Source: VRUE01 sp963742535 (GTDB taxonomy: Bacteria > Actinomycetota > Thermoleophilia > Solirubrobacterales > 70-9). Taken from it: a stretch of DNA of 64,000 nt. The notes below the pieces were generated by a model. The model made no database searches and was not told the origin of the DNA. It saw only the letters and a program-made list of their open reading frames with translations. Positions 9,301 to 16,713 of the stretch are shown in pieces. Within the stretch, counting starts at the first letter, position 1; the number at the start of each line of letters is the position of its first letter. A program made the translations under genes and the position numbers. Location of the stretch: the NCBI GenBank assembly GCA_963742535.1, contig CAVUMC010000002.1, positions 1,860,001 through 1,924,000 of the forward strand, read 5' to 3'.

Positions 9301-10121
9301 GGATCAACGGCGAGGAGCGCTACATCGCCGGAGAGGACGCCGGCGTCTTCCGCGACGCGCTTGGCGTCCCGCCGCCCCCGGGCCTGCCGGAGAGCTTCCT
9401 GGAGGAGCAGGCCGACCCGCTAGTCAGGTTGATCCGCCGCTACGCCCGCACCCATGGCCCCTTTCCAACCGCCCAGTTCAGCGCCCGCTACGGGATCGAC
9501 CCAACCTCGGCGCTGAAGGAGTTGGAGCGCTCCGGTGCCCTCGTTCGCGGAGAGCTGCTGCCCGGCGGCAGCGAGCGCGAGTGGTGCGATGCCGACGTGC
9601 TGCGTCGCGTGCGCCGCGCCAGCCTCGCCCACCTGCGGCGCGAAGTCGAGCCCGCTGGTCGCGATCGCTTCGCCCGTTTCCTGCCGAGCTGGCAAAACGT
9701 CGACGCCCACCGCGCAGCCGGGGCCGGTCCCGACCGCCTGCGCGAGGCGCTGGTGCCGCTGCAGGGCGTCGCCCTCACCCCGAAAGTCTGGGAGGAGGAT
9801 GTTCTGCCGCGCCGCCTTGGCGCCTACTCGAAATCCTGGCTCGATGAACTCTGCACCAGCGGCGAAGTCGTCTGGATCGGCGCCGGCGCGCGCGGGCGCA
9901 ACGATGGCCGCGTCGCCCTCTACTTCCGCGACGACGTCCGCCTCGCGGGCCCCCACCCGCCAACGTCAAGCTGGAGGTGCCCGACGAGGACGTCCACCGG
10001 GCGATCACGGAGCGCCTCTCCGCCGGTCCAGCCTTCTGGCTCGACCTGCTCGCCGATATCGAGCAGCCGCCGGAGGATCTCCACAACGCCCTTTGGGACC
10101 TGGCCTGGGTTGGAGCGGTGA
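6327..10121 (+). CDS. lhr: Lhr-type ATP-dependent helicase, main part (gene broken by a frame shift near 9953)
   Basis: Superfamily 2 DEAD/DEAH helicase of the Lhr (large helicase-related) family, which translocates on single-stranded DNA and takes part in DNA repair. Motifs: Walker A APTGSGKT (53-60), DEIH (164-167), SATQRP (motif III, about 218), ARAHHGSLSHEER and QRVGRAGHSVG (motifs V/VI), then the Lhr winged-helix and C-terminal domains. The start is TTG at 6327. After residue about 1209 the reading turns into arginine/serine-rich non-coding-like sequence, and the true C-terminus continues one frame back (next entry). Joined, the product would be about 1,518 residues, the usual size of actinobacterial Lhr. 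Two palindromic insertions sit in loops of the helicase core. Confidence 0.9.
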   Translation: MAAGKKKSAGSDPLAPFSAPARRWFEASFEGPTPAQTGGWEAISSGANTLICAPTGSGKTLASFLWGIDKLSREKDRGDGVRLVYVSPLKALSYDIERNLRAPLRGIGADISVGLRTGDTPQKERQAMRRKPPDILITTPESLYLMLSSGAREILTKVEAVIVDEIHAVAQSKRGAHLSLTLERLDWLVKDAGEDSAEQQRGGSAESSPASSIQRIGLSATQRPLERIAQFLVGPKRECKIVDAGVAKELDLEIVVPVEDMAEPGAPAFPNEDGNPTEGEPLAHVRSIWPAIYPELLKLVQEHTSTIIFVNNRRGAERLAKRLNELANGEGEYELPATEHVGGDGSGPAGTPRDSEPDGLDPSPPLEIARAHHGSLSHEERTVVEEMLKSGKLPCLVATSSLELGIDMGAVDLVIQVESPKSVSRGLQRVGRAGHSVGDVSRGRIFPKFRADLLECAVVARRMREGAIEETVIPQNPLDVLAQQLVAMAALDEWNVNEVEQLVTASESFRELSREQLENVLDMLDGRYPSDRFAELRPRIVWDRAKGTMHGRKGARSLVVTNAGTIPDRGLYGVHLPDGRRVGELDEEMVYEARPGQTFLLGATTWRIEDITRDRVIVTPAPGVPGAVPFWKGDGIGRPAELGKAIGAFAREAVSRKPKELAKEYDLDRRAAENLVAYLREQQTATRVVPSDETIVVERFRDEIGDWRLCILSPYGGRVHAAWGLALSAKIRAERELEADAIWSDEGIVIHLPDADEPPPADLVMIDPEEIEDLVVGELSGSALFGSHFRENASRSLLIPRAYPGKRTPLWQQRLKAQSLLEVARDFPRFPVVLETYRECLRDVLDLPSLAELLRDLHSRKLNLVEVETPTASPFASSLLFDYVATYMYEGDTPNAERRAAALALDRDLLRELLGQEELRELIDPEALEEVEAQLQHCTEAGQAGDRDALQQVLRNLGDLTAEECEERVAEGYSGASMLEKLVSERRIALVRINGEERYIAGEDAGVFRDALGVPPPPGLPESFLEEQADPLVRLIRRYARTHGPFPTAQFSARYGIDPTSALKELERSGALVRGELLPGGSEREWCDADVLRRVRRASLAHLRREVEPAGRDRFARFLPSWQNVDAHRAAGAGPDRLREALVPLQGVALTPKVWEEDVLPRRLGAYSKSWLDELCTSGEVVWIGAGARGRNDGRVALYFRDDVRLAGPHPPTSSWRCPTRTSTGRSRSASPPVQPSGSTCSPISSSRRRISTTPFGTWPGLER
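6895..6960. repeat. Palindromic insertion in lhr, copy 1 (26-bp perfect inverted arms)
   Basis: Arms 6895-6920 and 6935-6960 are perfect reverse complements of 26 bp around a 14-base loop. The unit is 66 bp, so the reading frame is kept, adding about 22 residues (DAGEDSAEQQRGGSAESS-like) between LDWLV and QRIGLSATQRP, where Lhr proteins normally have only a few residues. Confidence 0.85.
7349..7421. repeat. Palindromic insertion in lhr, copy 2 (27-bp inverted arms, nested hairpin)
   Basis: Arms 7349-7375 and 7395-7421 pair over 27 bp with two mismatches. The loop contains a second small hairpin, CTCGC (7381-7385) against GCGAG (7390-7394) with GATA between. It lies in frame between the ANGEGEYELP segment and ARAHHGSLSH, again at a variable loop of the helicase. 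Confidence 0.82.
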
Positions 10122-10882
10122 CCAACGACGCCTTCGCGCCACTGCGTCAGCCGCGCCTGCGCGCCGCTGCGTCCACCGCGCAGCGCGGCCGCCGCTTTGC
10201 CCGCCGCCGCGGCGCCGGCGCGGCAGTACAGGGACGCTGGTCGCTGACGGCGCCACTCTTCGCCAACGCCCCGGCAGCGGGCCCGCGCCTGCGCGCCCAG
10301 GCCGAGCTGATGCTCGAGCGCTACGGCATCGTCACCCGCGAGACCGTTCTCGCCGAGGGCATCCCCGGTGGTTTCTCCAGCCTTTACGCCGAGCTCGGCA
10401 ACCTGGAGCTGCTCGGCACCGCCCGCCGCGGCTATTTCGTCGAGGGCCTCGGCGGCGCCCAGTTCGCCCTGCCCGGCGCGGTCGAGCGCCTGCGCTCGCT
10501 GCCGTTCGAGGACGGCTCCTTCGCCCTTCTCGCCGCCACCGATCCCGCTAATCCCTACGGCGCCTCGTTGCCCTGGCCGAAACCACCGAGCGGCCGTCGC
10601 CCCGCCCGCACGCCCGGCGCCCACGTGCTGATGCGCGACGGTGCCCCGGTCATCTACGTCGAGCGCGGTGGCCGCGGCATCGTCCGCCTGATCGCGCTCA
10701 GCGACGAAGAGCTGGCCGCCGCGGTCGCCGCCCTCGCCGCGCAGGTCGGGTCCGGCCGCTTGCCGAAGCTGGCGATCGAGAAGCTCGACGGCGACCCTGT
10801 GATCGGCTCAGGCCAGGAGGCGGCCCTGCTCGACGCCGGCTTCAGCCGCGGCCCGCGCAAGCTCACTCTCGCCGCGCGCTGA
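9953..10882 (+). CDS. lhr: C-terminal part of Lhr helicase in the shifted frame
   Basis: This frame continues the Lhr protein directly: at 9945-9965 one frame reads LAG followed by Pro-rich noise, while this frame reads PPANVKLEVPDEDV and then about 300 residues of normal Lhr C-terminal sequence (LWDLAWVGAVTNDAF, YGIVTRETVLAEGIPGGF, LIALSDEELAAAVAAL). There is no good start codon or ribosome binding site of its own; a GTG at 9977 exists, but the fold would be only a fragment. The shift equals one missing base in a run of five C (9950-9954). Either the assembly lost a C or the gene carries a real frameshift. Confidence 0.85.
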   Translation, partial: PPANVKLEVPDEDVHRAITERLSAGPAFWLDLLADIEQPPEDLHNALWDLAWVGAVTNDAFAPLRQPRLRAAASTAQRGRRFARRRGAGAAVQGRWSLTAPLFANAPAAGPRLRAQAELMLERYGIVTRETVLAEGIPGGFSSLYAELGNLELLGTARRGYFVEGLGGAQFALPGAVERLRSLPFEDGSFALLAATDPANPYGASLPWPKPPSGRRPARTPGAHVLMRDGAPVIYVERGGRGIVRLIALSDEELAAAVAALAAQVGSGRLPKLAIEKLDGDPVIGSGQEAALLDAGFSRGPRKLTLAAR

Positions 10883-10987
10883 TTGCTAATTGAGTTGACT
10901 TTTCCGGACAGCCTCTTTGCTGATTGCCGAGCCGGGTGGCCATCGGGGACTTCAAGTACTACGGCACGCTGATATGAGTTGGATCCA

Positions 10988-11665
10988 ATGCTGAGCACGG
11001 CCGTCTCTATTCTCGCCGCAGTTGCACTGTTGATGCCGGGATTCCTTGTCGTTGAGTTGAGTGTTGCTCGGTCTGCCCGGTCATCGCGTAGCGATCTCGA
11101 ATTTGCGCTTCGAGCCTTGGCCTACACCCTAGTCGTGCACCTCGTGTTCGCCTTTTGGACTGCGCATTTGGTCAAGACGATTGGCCCTCCGTCGGACTGG
11201 GTCAATCACGTGTCTGCTCTAAGTGTGTACATCGCGGTGGTGCTGATGGGGACTCCAATTGCGATTGGGGCTTGCATCAATCGATATCTGGTCATTGTCG
11301 AGTCGCGCGACGATCCACCTAGTCTCTTTGCAGCTGGGCTCGGGGCGGGTGAGGCTAGAGACGCGTTCGACTATGCATACCAGCGCTGGAGGAAAGAGGG
11401 GGTGTGGGTGATCGTGGAGCTGGTGGGACACGCCGCCGATGCACCTCGCCTCATTGGCGGGGTCTACGGAAGGCACTCGGCCGTGGGTCAGACTCCCCAG
11501 CCTCATGACATCTATTTGGAGACCCTTTGCACGGTCGAGGAGGATGAGGACGGGATTCGCAATATCGTCCATCGCGTAGAGCCACGACGGGGGGTCTACA
11601 TTCCCGCAGGGCAGATTGCTCGCATTGATTTGGTTCCTGACCGGCCCGGTACCCTGAACGTATGA
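10988..11665 (+). CDS. DUF6338-like membrane protein
   Basis: A 225-residue protein with three N-terminal hydrophobic segments (about residues 2-22, 40-60 and 75-95) and a soluble C-terminal half containing WVIVELVGHAADAPRLIGGVYG and DIYLETLC. The pattern resembles the DUF6338 family as I recall it; the function is unknown. ATG at 10988 is preferred to the TTG three codons upstream. Its TGA overlaps the start of the next gene by 4 bases (ATGA), so it is translationally coupled to the sigma factor. That pairing suggests a membrane partner or sensor in a small signalling unit (inference). GC content is a little lower here than in flanking genes. Confidence 0.65.
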   Translation: MLSTAVSILAAVALLMPGFLVVELSVARSARSSRSDLEFALRALAYTLVVHLVFAFWTAHLVKTIGPPSDWVNHVSALSVYIAVVLMGTPIAIGACINRYLVIVESRDDPPSLFAAGLGAGEARDAFDYAYQRWRKEGVWVIVELVGHAADAPRLIGGVYGRHSAVGQTPQPHDIYLETLCTVEEDEDGIRNIVHRVEPRRGVYIPAGQIARIDLVPDRPGTLNV

Positions 11666-12399
11666 GCCGTTGGAGCGAGAAGCGCCTTCAAGAGGGAGCG
11701 CTAAGGGCTCTTAGGACCCCAGAGAACTTGCCTGTCCCTTCGAGGTTGGTCTCGCAGGGCTCTGTCTCAAGCATCGTCAGAGGGTCAGAGACCTCGTCGG
11801 GTGACGACGCGCAAGCGACGAACGCGGGTGCGTTCAATTCCTCACTTGAGCAGCAGGCTGTGACGCGACTTCAGGCAGGTGATCTCGAGGGCCTTCATTT
11901 TCTTTATGCCAAGTATTCAACCGAGGTTGGACGATATGTCATGAGCCTTGTCAAGGATCCCCACGAGGCCGAAGGCATCACTCAGAATATCTTCGGCAAA
12001 CTCTCCGTTGGAATTAAGAAGTACGACGCGCAAGAAATTCCCTTCACAGCATGGATTATGCGGGTAGCGCGCAACGCGACTTTGGACCACATGCGTGCGA
12101 AGCGGTCCCTCCCAACAGAAGATATTCATCTCCTAGACATGTACGACGCGACGAGCGCTGAGGGCCTCGCCAGCGGACGGGATTTGCGTGAGGCGCTCGA
12201 ACACCTCCCCGACGACCAGAGAGAGGTGCTGATTCTTAGGCATATTGCTGGTCTCTCTCCGGTCGAGATCGCGGCAGCGCTTGGGAAGTCCGAGAGCACG
12301 GTTCATGGTCTCCATCATCGGGGTCGCCGTAGCCTTCAGGATGTTCTCACGCAGCTTTCGGCACAGCAGCAGGCGCTCAAGGAGATAATTCAGGATTGA
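11662..12399 (+). CDS. ECF-like RNA polymerase sigma factor
   Basis: A 245-residue sigma-70 family protein. Region 2 is recognisable in LEGLHFLYAKYSTEVGRYV and FTAWIMRVARNATLDHMR (about 75-140). Region 4 is DDQREVLILRHIAGLSPVEIAAALGKSESTVHG, with its helix-turn-helix near the C-terminus; LRHIAGLSPVEIAAALGKS is the clearest stretch. The first roughly 65 residues are an unusual Ser/Thr-rich extension. No anti-sigma factor gene follows; the only coupled gene is the membrane protein upstream, joined by a 4-base ATGA overlap. Regulon unknown. Confidence 0.85.
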   Translation: MSRWSEKRLQEGALRALRTPENLPVPSRLVSQGSVSSIVRGSETSSGDDAQATNAGAFNSSLEQQAVTRLQAGDLEGLHFLYAKYSTEVGRYVMSLVKDPHEAEGITQNIFGKLSVGIKKYDAQEIPFTAWIMRVARNATLDHMRAKRSLPTEDIHLLDMYDATSAEGLASGRDLREALEHLPDDQREVLILRHIAGLSPVEIAAALGKSESTVHGLHHRGRRSLQDVLTQLSAQQQALKEIIQD

Positions 12400-12557
12400 T
12401 TTGATGAGTCGGCCATCTTGAGCGCAATGAAGCTGTGAGTTTCCTTTGCGCCCTTCAGCGCTCGATCGAGGTCGCCACTCAAGAATTCCTTTGGAAGAAT
12501 CCAGCTGCCCTCTCTCCACTGAGCGAGACAAATGCAGCCAACTGGGATAATCGGAAT

Positions 12558-13259
12558 ATGGAGGAAGTTCAGGTGGGGCTCGGGCCGGTTGAGCTATTGC
12601 GCAGCGTGCCGCTCTTCTCCGACCTGGAGGAGGGGGAGCTGGAGCGCTTTTCGCGCGTAGCTGTGGCGCGCTCGTTCCCGGCAGGGACGCGGGTCTTCCA
12701 CGAGGGCGACCACTCGGACGCCTGTTACATCGTTCGCGACGGCAACTTCCGGGTCACCCGCGAGCACTCCGACGGGCGGGCGATCACGCTGGCCACGCTC
12801 GGCAGCGGCGACATCTTCGGCGAGCTGGCGATGCTCGATGGCGAGGTGCGCTCGGCCAGCGTCGAAGCGCTCAGCGATGGCGAGCTGCTCGCCCTGCCGG
12901 CGGGCGAGGTACGCGCTTTGCTTGCCCGTCATCCCGAGATCACGGTGAAGCTGATCGCCGCCCTGGTGCGACGCCTGCGCACCGCCAACGAGCGGATCTC
13001 GCGCCAGTCCTTCCAGACCGTCCCCAGCCGCGTCGCCGGGGTCCTCTCCCAGCTCGTCGCCGAGGAGTCGCCCCGTCAGGGCGAGGGTGGTGAGGTGACG
13101 ATCCGCATGAACCAGGCCGATCTGGCCCAGCTCGCGGGCACCTCGCGTGAGAGCGTCAGCCGCTTCCTCGCCGACCTCGAGCGGGCCGGCATTGTCCAGC
13201 CGGGACGCGGCCGCGTCACCGTACTGACGCCCGAGAAGCTGAGCAACTACATCTTCTGA
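12558..13259 (+). CDS. Crp/Fnr family transcriptional regulator
   Basis: A 233-residue DNA-binding protein. An N-terminal cyclic-nucleotide-binding beta roll (FSDLEEGELERFSRV, then GDIFGELAMLDGEVRSA) precedes a dimerisation helix (ERISRQSFQTVPSRVAGVL) and a winged helix-turn-helix with recognition segment AGTSRESVSRFLADLE. The effector is likely cAMP or a related nucleotide, but arginine-serine contacts cannot be assigned with certainty. The ATG at 12558 starts exactly at the family N-terminus; an in-frame start 123 bp upstream would add a non-conserved leader. It stands alone, with its own upstream region of about 160 bp. Confidence 0.88.
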   Translation: MEEVQVGLGPVELLRSVPLFSDLEEGELERFSRVAVARSFPAGTRVFHEGDHSDACYIVRDGNFRVTREHSDGRAITLATLGSGDIFGELAMLDGEVRSASVEALSDGELLALPAGEVRALLARHPEITVKLIAALVRRLRTANERISRQSFQTVPSRVAGVLSQLVAEESPRQGEGGEVTIRMNQADLAQLAGTSRESVSRFLADLERAGIVQPGRGRVTVLTPEKLSNYIF

Positions 13260-13287
13260 GCTGGGGCCCGGGCTCAGTCCCGGACCC

Positions 13288-15186
13288 TCAGCAGCTGATC
13301 GGTTTGGGGTCCGATCCGTCCTTGCTGGCGTCGTCGCTGCCGGGTCCGCAATCGATCAATTTGTCGTGCTGGCCGTCGATCGCTTCGATCGAATCGTTGC
13401 CGCCCTTGCCGATGAAGCTGTCGGCGCCAATATGACCGAAGAGGCTGTTCGGGCCGTTGTCGCCGATCAGCACGTCGGGTCCGTCAGAGCCCTCGAGGTC
13501 CTCGTTGTCGGGGAGCACGTGGTCGGGATTGCCGCAACCCGGAGGGGCACCAGTGCCGCCCAGCTCGACTCGCATGCTTGCGTTGGAGCGCCCGTAGGAG
13601 ACCGTGTCCTCGCCCGCGCCGCCGCTGTAGGTGTGTCCCTGGCAGACCTCGACCGAGGAGACGAGAAGGTCGTTGCCGGCGCCGCCGCTGAGCTGGTCGG
13701 CGCCGGGGTCGGCGTAGAGCACGTCGCTGCCGTCGTTGCCGATCAGGGTGTCGTTGCCGTTGTTGGGCCCGTTGTAGTTCTCGCCCGCTTCCAGCACGTC
13801 GTCGCCGGGTCCGCCGCTGAGGGTGTCGGAGCCGGCGTTGCCATTGGCCCTGACTTTGACGCTGGCCGGCACGTTTTCGGCGATGCTGATCGTGTCGTCG
13901 CCGTCGCCGCCGGTGATCACGACGAGCCCTGTGGCGGTGGTCGTCGGGCAGGTGACCGAGGCGATCAGGCTGCTGCCGGAACTCGACTGGCAGCCTTCGC
14001 CGGAGACGATCGGGCCACTTTCGGTCACCGTCCAGGTGCCGTTGCTGAAGGAGACGTGGATGTCGTTGTTGTTTCCGTCCCCCTGCACGATCAGGCTGCT
14101 GCCGTCCAGCCCCTGATTGAGGATGACGAAGGTGCCGCTGCCGGGCGGGGACTCTTCGGGGCCGCAGGAGTTTTCGACCATGAAGCCATCGCATTCGTCG
14201 TTGCCCTCGCCGCCGAAGGCTTCGTCGGGCCCGCCCATCGCGTCGAGGTCGTCGTTGCCGACGCCGCCGTCGAGCCGGTTGGCTTCGCCGTCGCCGACGA
14301 TCGTGTCGCCCTGGGGCGAGCCGACCACGTCCTCGAAGCCCTGCAGCGTGTCGTGGCCGTCGCCTTTGGAGCGGCCGGTGGAGAGGTCGACGGTGACGGC
14401 ACCACGGGTGGCGCTGGCGTAGGAGACGATGTCGTTGATTCCCGGGCCGCCGTCGAGCGCGTCTTCGCCGCTGTCGCCACGGACGATGTCGCCGTCGCCT
14501 TCGCCGCCGTCGGCGTGATCGCTGCCGGCACCGCCGTAGACGAAGTCGCTGCCGGACCCACCTTCGAGGTCGGGATCGTCGCCGGGGCCGCCTTCGATTT
14601 GGTCGTCGCCGGCTCCGCCTTCGATTTCGTCGTTGCCCTTGTCGCCGAACAGCGCGTCGTTGCCGCTACCGCCGTTCTCGTCGTCGCTGCCCTTTTCGCC
14701 GTTGAGGTAGTCGTCGCCCGCCTCGCCGTTCAGCTTGTCCGGCCCTTTCTTGCCAAGCAGCATGTCGTCGCCACTGCCGCCGACGATGTTGTCCTTGCCC
14801 TTGTCGCCGATCAGGTCGTCGTTGCCGCCGCCGCCGTCAACGTGGTCGCTGCCCTTTTCGCCGTCGATATGGTCGCCGCCGCCTTCGCCGTAGAGCTTGT
14901 CGAAGCCCTTGCCGCCGTAGATCTTGTCGTCGCCGGGTCCGCCGCAGATCGTGTCGTTGCCGTTCGGTCCGCCGTAGATCTTGTCGTCGCCACCACCGCC
15001 GTAGATCACGTCGCTGGCGCCCTTGCCGTGGATCACGTCATTGCCGGCGGTGCCGACGATGGTCGCGTGCTTGCCGTGGCATTGGGCGGCGCTGGCGCTC
15101 GCTGCGAAGGCGAGCAGCATCATCGCCGCGCACACAATGGACACGGACAGGAGTAGGGAACGGCCCCTGGCTTTCGCTTGGCTCAT
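13288..15186 (-). CDS. Secreted RTX-type calcium-binding repeat protein
   Basis: A 632-residue exported protein: signal peptide (AAMMLLAFAASASAA), then a long series of nonapeptide repeats of the GGxGxDxhx type (GGGGDDKIYGG, GEGGGDHIDG, GGSGDDMLLG) that bind calcium in a parallel beta roll. A non-repeat domain of about 90 residues (GTFVILNQGLDGSSLIV onward) interrupts them before a second repeat block. No protease or lipase domain is present. The role is probably structural or adhesive at the cell surface (inference). The high GC and repeat regularity create a long spurious open frame on the opposite strand. It shares a divergent intergenic region with the ASCH gene. Confidence 0.88.
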   Translation of the reverse strand: MSQAKARGRSLLLSVSIVCAAMMLLAFAASASAAQCHGKHATIVGTAGNDVIHGKGASDVIYGGGGDDKIYGGPNGNDTICGGPGDDKIYGGKGFDKLYGEGGGDHIDGEKGSDHVDGGGGNDDLIGDKGKDNIVGGSGDDMLLGKKGPDKLNGEAGDDYLNGEKGSDDENGGSGNDALFGDKGNDEIEGGAGDDQIEGGPGDDPDLEGGSGSDFVYGGAGSDHADGGEGDGDIVRGDSGEDALDGGPGINDIVSYASATRGAVTVDLSTGRSKGDGHDTLQGFEDVVGSPQGDTIVGDGEANRLDGGVGNDDLDAMGGPDEAFGGEGNDECDGFMVENSCGPEESPPGSGTFVILNQGLDGSSLIVQGDGNNNDIHVSFSNGTWTVTESGPIVSGEGCQSSSGSSLIASVTCPTTTATGLVVITGGDGDDTISIAENVPASVKVRANGNAGSDTLSGGPGDDVLEAGENYNGPNNGNDTLIGNDGSDVLYADPGADQLSGGAGNDLLVSSVEVCQGHTYSGGAGEDTVSYGRSNASMRVELGGTGAPPGCGNPDHVLPDNEDLEGSDGPDVLIGDNGPNSLFGHIGADSFIGKGGNDSIEAIDGQHDKLIDCGPGSDDASKDGSDPKPISC

Positions 15187-15343
15187 GCACCCCCATCGAC
15201 CCGTTTCGGGCCGGCCTACACTTTTGATCGACGAACGTTCAAAAACGGGTAGTTCGTCTGTCCAGTCCCACCTACCGAGCGGAGCCGAGGATCACCTAAG
15301 CGCGATACCGCGCTCGGCCCCGGTCAGATACGCTCGCTGCCAG

Positions 15344-15748
15344 ATGCGGGGCGGAATCTACGTTCTCAACTTCTACTCGCCGGTCTTCGTCGACCAGCTC
15401 AAGCGCGGCCGCAAGACGGCGACGATTCGACTTGGTGACAAGAGCAACAAGTACGAGCGTGGCCAGGTCGTCTGGATCACGGTCGGCTTCCGCCATAGCC
15501 CGCGCGAGAAGATCTTCACCGCGGTCATTGATGACGTTGAGGTGAAGCGCATCTCTGATCTTTCGCCGCGCGATATCGAGCACGACAACCCCGAGTTCCG
15601 CCGTCTCGAGGAGGAGATCAAATTCCTCGAACAGATCTACGGCAAGCCCGTCGCGCCCGACGAAAACGTCACCGTGATCCGCTTCTCGCAGATCGTCGAG
15701 CCCCCCGGCGCCCACTTCGGCAACGGCGAGACCCCCCACCACAACTGA
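15344..15748 (+). CDS. ASCH-domain protein
   Basis: A 134-residue small beta-barrel protein. LNFYSPVFVDQLKRGRKTAT and IRLGDKSNKYERGQVV match the ASCH fold, which is related to PUA domains and thought to bind RNA; some members are ribonucleases or pyrimidine-modifying hydrolases. ATG at 15344 gives the family-length product. No operon partner: the next gene starts 33 bp downstream with its own GTG. Function beyond nucleic-acid binding is not inferred. Confidence 0.72.
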   Translation: MRGGIYVLNFYSPVFVDQLKRGRKTATIRLGDKSNKYERGQVVWITVGFRHSPREKIFTAVIDDVEVKRISDLSPRDIEHDNPEFRRLEEEIKFLEQIYGKPVAPDENVTVIRFSQIVEPPGAHFGNGETPHHN

Positions 15749-15781
15749 GCCTGTAGGGCACCGGGCGCGTATCTAGTCTCG

Positions 15782-16255
15782 GTGGCCGACTACTCCTTTC
15801 TCACGACCTGGCTTTTGGACGCGCCGCGCGAGCGGGTCTTCGAGGCGCTCTACGACCAGGCCAACTGGCCGCAGTGGTGGCGCGGGGTCGAGGAGGCGAC
15901 TGAACTCCGCGGCGGCGAGGACGACGGTGTCGGCACCGTCTCCCGCATGGTCTGGAAGAGCCTGCTGCCTTACAGAGTCGGGTTCGAGGTGACGACGACG
16001 CGGATCGAACGGCCCCACCTGATGGAGGGGAACGCCGTCGGTGAGCTGAGTGGGGTCGGGCGCTGGCGCCTCTACGAGCAAGATGGCGCCACGGCGGTGC
16101 TCTACGAGTGGAACGTTTCGACCTCAAAGGCCTGGATGAACCTCCTGGCGCCGCTGGCGCGGCCCGTCTTCGAGTGGAACCACGACTGGGTGATGGCCCG
16201 CGGCGGCGAGGGAATCGCCCGTCAGCTGGGCTGCCGCTTGCTCGCCAGCGGCTGA
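15782..16255 (+). CDS. SRPBCC (START/polyketide cyclase-like) protein
   Basis: A 157-residue helix-grip protein. The N-terminal strand and helix (TTWLLDAPRERVFEALYD, then NWPQWWRGV) and the C-terminal long helix near WNHDWVMARGGEGIARQL are typical of the polyketide cyclase/dehydrase group, which binds hydrophobic ligands. No catalytic residues can be assigned. GTG start. It is followed by the CIRCE element of groESL and is probably not part of that operon. Confidence 0.78.
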   Translation: MADYSFLTTWLLDAPRERVFEALYDQANWPQWWRGVEEATELRGGEDDGVGTVSRMVWKSLLPYRVGFEVTTTRIERPHLMEGNAVGELSGVGRWRLYEQDGATAVLYEWNVSTSKAWMNLLAPLARPVFEWNHDWVMARGGEGIARQLGCRLLASG

Positions 16256-16301
16256 ATCTTCGCCGGGGCGGGCTCCTCGCTATCTTTCAGGGCCAGACGC
16301 C

Positions 16302-16328
16302 TTGGCACTCTCACCATGAGAGTGCCAA
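16302..16328 (+). promoter_or_regulatory. CIRCE operator of groESL
   Basis: TTGGCACTC (16302-16310), nine bases, then GAGTGCCAA (16320-16328): a perfect 9-9-9 inverted repeat, differing from the classic TTAGCACTC by one base compensated on the other arm. HrcA binds this element to repress chaperonin genes. It lies 50 bp upstream of groES. hrcA itself is not in the window. Confidence 0.93.
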
Positions 16329-16378
16329 GCCCAGTTTGACTTCTGATCCACACCTGAACCCAGCATGGAGGTATACGG

Positions 16379-16666
16379 ATGAAGCTGAAGCCCCTCGGGG
16401 ACCGGCTGATCGTGAAGCCGATCGAGGAGGAGGAGACGACCGCGAGCGGCATCGTCCTTCCCGATACGGCCAAGGAGAAGCCCCAAAAGGGCAAGGTTGT
16501 CGCCGTCGGCGACGGCGCTGTCAAGGAAGACGGCAGCCGCCAGCCGATCGACGTGAGTGAGGGCGATGAGGTCCTCTACTCCAAGTACGGCGGCACCGAG
16601 GTAACGATCGAGGGCGACGACCTGCTCGTGCTGCGCGAGTCGGACGTTCTCGCCAAGCTCGGTTAG
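16379..16666 (+). CDS. groES: Co-chaperonin GroES
   Basis: A 95-residue Hsp10 that caps GroEL and closes the folding chamber. MKLKPLGDRLIVKPIEEEE begins the conserved core, and GIVLPDTAKEKPQKGKVVAV includes the mobile loop that contacts GroEL. Length is exactly that of bacterial GroES. A strong ribosome binding site GGAGG lies at 16367-16371, 7 bases before the ATG. First gene of a groES-groEL operon under CIRCE control. Confidence 0.97.
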   Translation: MKLKPLGDRLIVKPIEEEETTASGIVLPDTAKEKPQKGKVVAVGDGAVKEDGSRQPIDVSEGDEVLYSKYGGTEVTIEGDDLLVLRESDVLAKLG

Positions 16667-16713
16667 ACCCGCCGCCAATCAGGACTTAGAGAAACAAGGA
16701 GGACTGAACACAA

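Noticed and set aside
13366..15156. 596-residue open frame on the plus strand opposite the RTX gene
   Set aside because: It is the antisense of regular GGxGxD repeats, which produces a long Val/Ala-rich frame without stops; the minus strand has the signal peptide and true motifs.
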